Shown here: positions 63,665-64,000 of the stretch, in pieces
Numbering within the stretch: position 1 is the first letter of the stretch
Layout: the number at the start of each line of letters is the position of its first letter
Source: Cordylochernes scorpioides
Lineage: Eukaryota > Arthropoda > Arachnida > Pseudoscorpiones > Chernetidae
Reading direction: 5' to 3'
Length of the DNA stretch: 64,000 nt
NCBI GenBank assembly: GCA_030710605.1
Contig: CP092874.1
Location: 19,377,205 to 19,441,204, forward strand
Translations under genes and position numbers: made by a program
Notes under the pieces: generated by a model
Database searches by the model: none
Told to the model about the DNA's origin: nothing
Seen by the model: the letters and a program-made list of their open reading frames with translations, nothing else

Positions 63665-63825
63665 GGTAAAATAGAAAAATAAAACGGAGATTGAAGAGAA
63701 GTATCTTGTGTGGATTTTAAGCGTAAAAAAGCCTGTAGAAGGACGCATGCTTCCGAAAGCTTGCTAATAAAAAAATCGCATGATACTTCTCTTCAATCTT
63801 CGTTTTATTTTTCTATAGAATAATA
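63665..63825. mobile_element. Foldback with CTGTAGA hammerhead-like hairpin (copy k)
   Basis: AATAAAACGGAGATTGAAGA (63679) and TCTTCAATCTTCGTTTTATT (63792) are inverted. Inside, 63730-63763 reads AGC, CTGTAGA, A, GGA-CGCATGC-TTCC, GAAA, GCTT, GCT with three stem I pairs. Confidence 0.6.
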
Positions 63826-64000
63826 TATAATCTGATACAATATATTTACTTACAGAAAATAGAAAATTCAAATAAAAGATGGAGAAGTGATATTTGTCAA
63901 AGAAAAGGAAGAAATTGGTGTAAAGAAGTAGGGAACATCTTTTTTTAAAGGGTGATGAGAAAACAAGGGAGATGTCCTTCGTTCAACAATGTAAGCCGAA

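Noticed and set aside
1-64000. CRISPR arrays, operons, bacterial promoters
   Set aside because: The tandem arrays have no unique spacers, and the content (SINEs, LINEs, PLEs, tRNA intron) is eukaryotic.

Overview
The window is about 64 kb of AT-rich eukaryotic DNA made almost entirely of transposable elements and their relics. The organism is probably an arthropod: a single-exon stretch at 1765-2382 encodes a protein resembling the group-7 mite-allergen lipid-binding family, and the repeats include Penelope-like elements (PLEs), mariner, Tc1, pogo/Tigger-type MITEs, Helentron-type elements, an R1-like LINE and a tRNA-derived SINE. No conserved housekeeping gene is intact. The only host-type features are the group-7-like exon, an intron-containing tRNA-Tyr-like gene whose anticodon reads GTT, and a broken RpL37A retrocopy.

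Layout. 1-1.3 kb: a dispersed ~1 kb repeat and the tRNA. 1.5-2.8 kb: the group-7-like exon and AT-rich satellite. 2.8-13 kb: AT-rich DNA with foldback elements, a short LTR-like element, a SINE and MITEs. 13-25 kb: LINE 3' ends, MITEs, SINEs, and hammerhead-ribozyme-like sequences. 25.0-27.4 kb: two PLE copies joined head to head as a foldback of ~0.95 kb arms. 30.0-33.4 kb: second copy of the first repeat, split by an R1-like LINE. 33.4-52.2 kb: a tandem duplication (unit ~5.6 kb) around a 100-N gap. Copy A has gained a mariner, a 5.7 kb LTR retrotransposon and a ~700 bp LINE composite; copy B has gained a Helentron-type element, a 242 bp LTR-like element and a 123-bp tandem array. 52.2-56.6 kb: Tc1 relic, a second 123-bp array, foldback elements, and a 115-bp array grown from a LINE 3' end. 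56.65-58.3 kb: a second PLE with RT and GIY-YIG domains. 58.3-64 kb: ribozyme-like relics, SINE, LINE 3' ends, the RpL37A retrocopy and AT-rich DNA.

The most interesting signal is a set of small hairpin motifs with hammerhead-ribozyme architecture. At least four sequence families occur, often as inverted pairs. One has a canonical core (18304-18336). One lies downstream of all three PLE coding regions and is repeated at least ten times; its stem II covaries but its core is CTGTTGA or CTGTAGA instead of CTGATGA. One has core TTGATAA, equal to swapping the core C3-G8 pair for U3-A8. Hammerheads in PLE terminal repeats are established knowledge; the variant cores are what is seen here, and any activity is inference.

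The tandem duplication gives dated empty sites: comparing its two copies shows exact insertion boundaries and target duplications for several elements. It may also be an assembly artefact (two haplotypes laid end to end), because the N gap sits at the junction.
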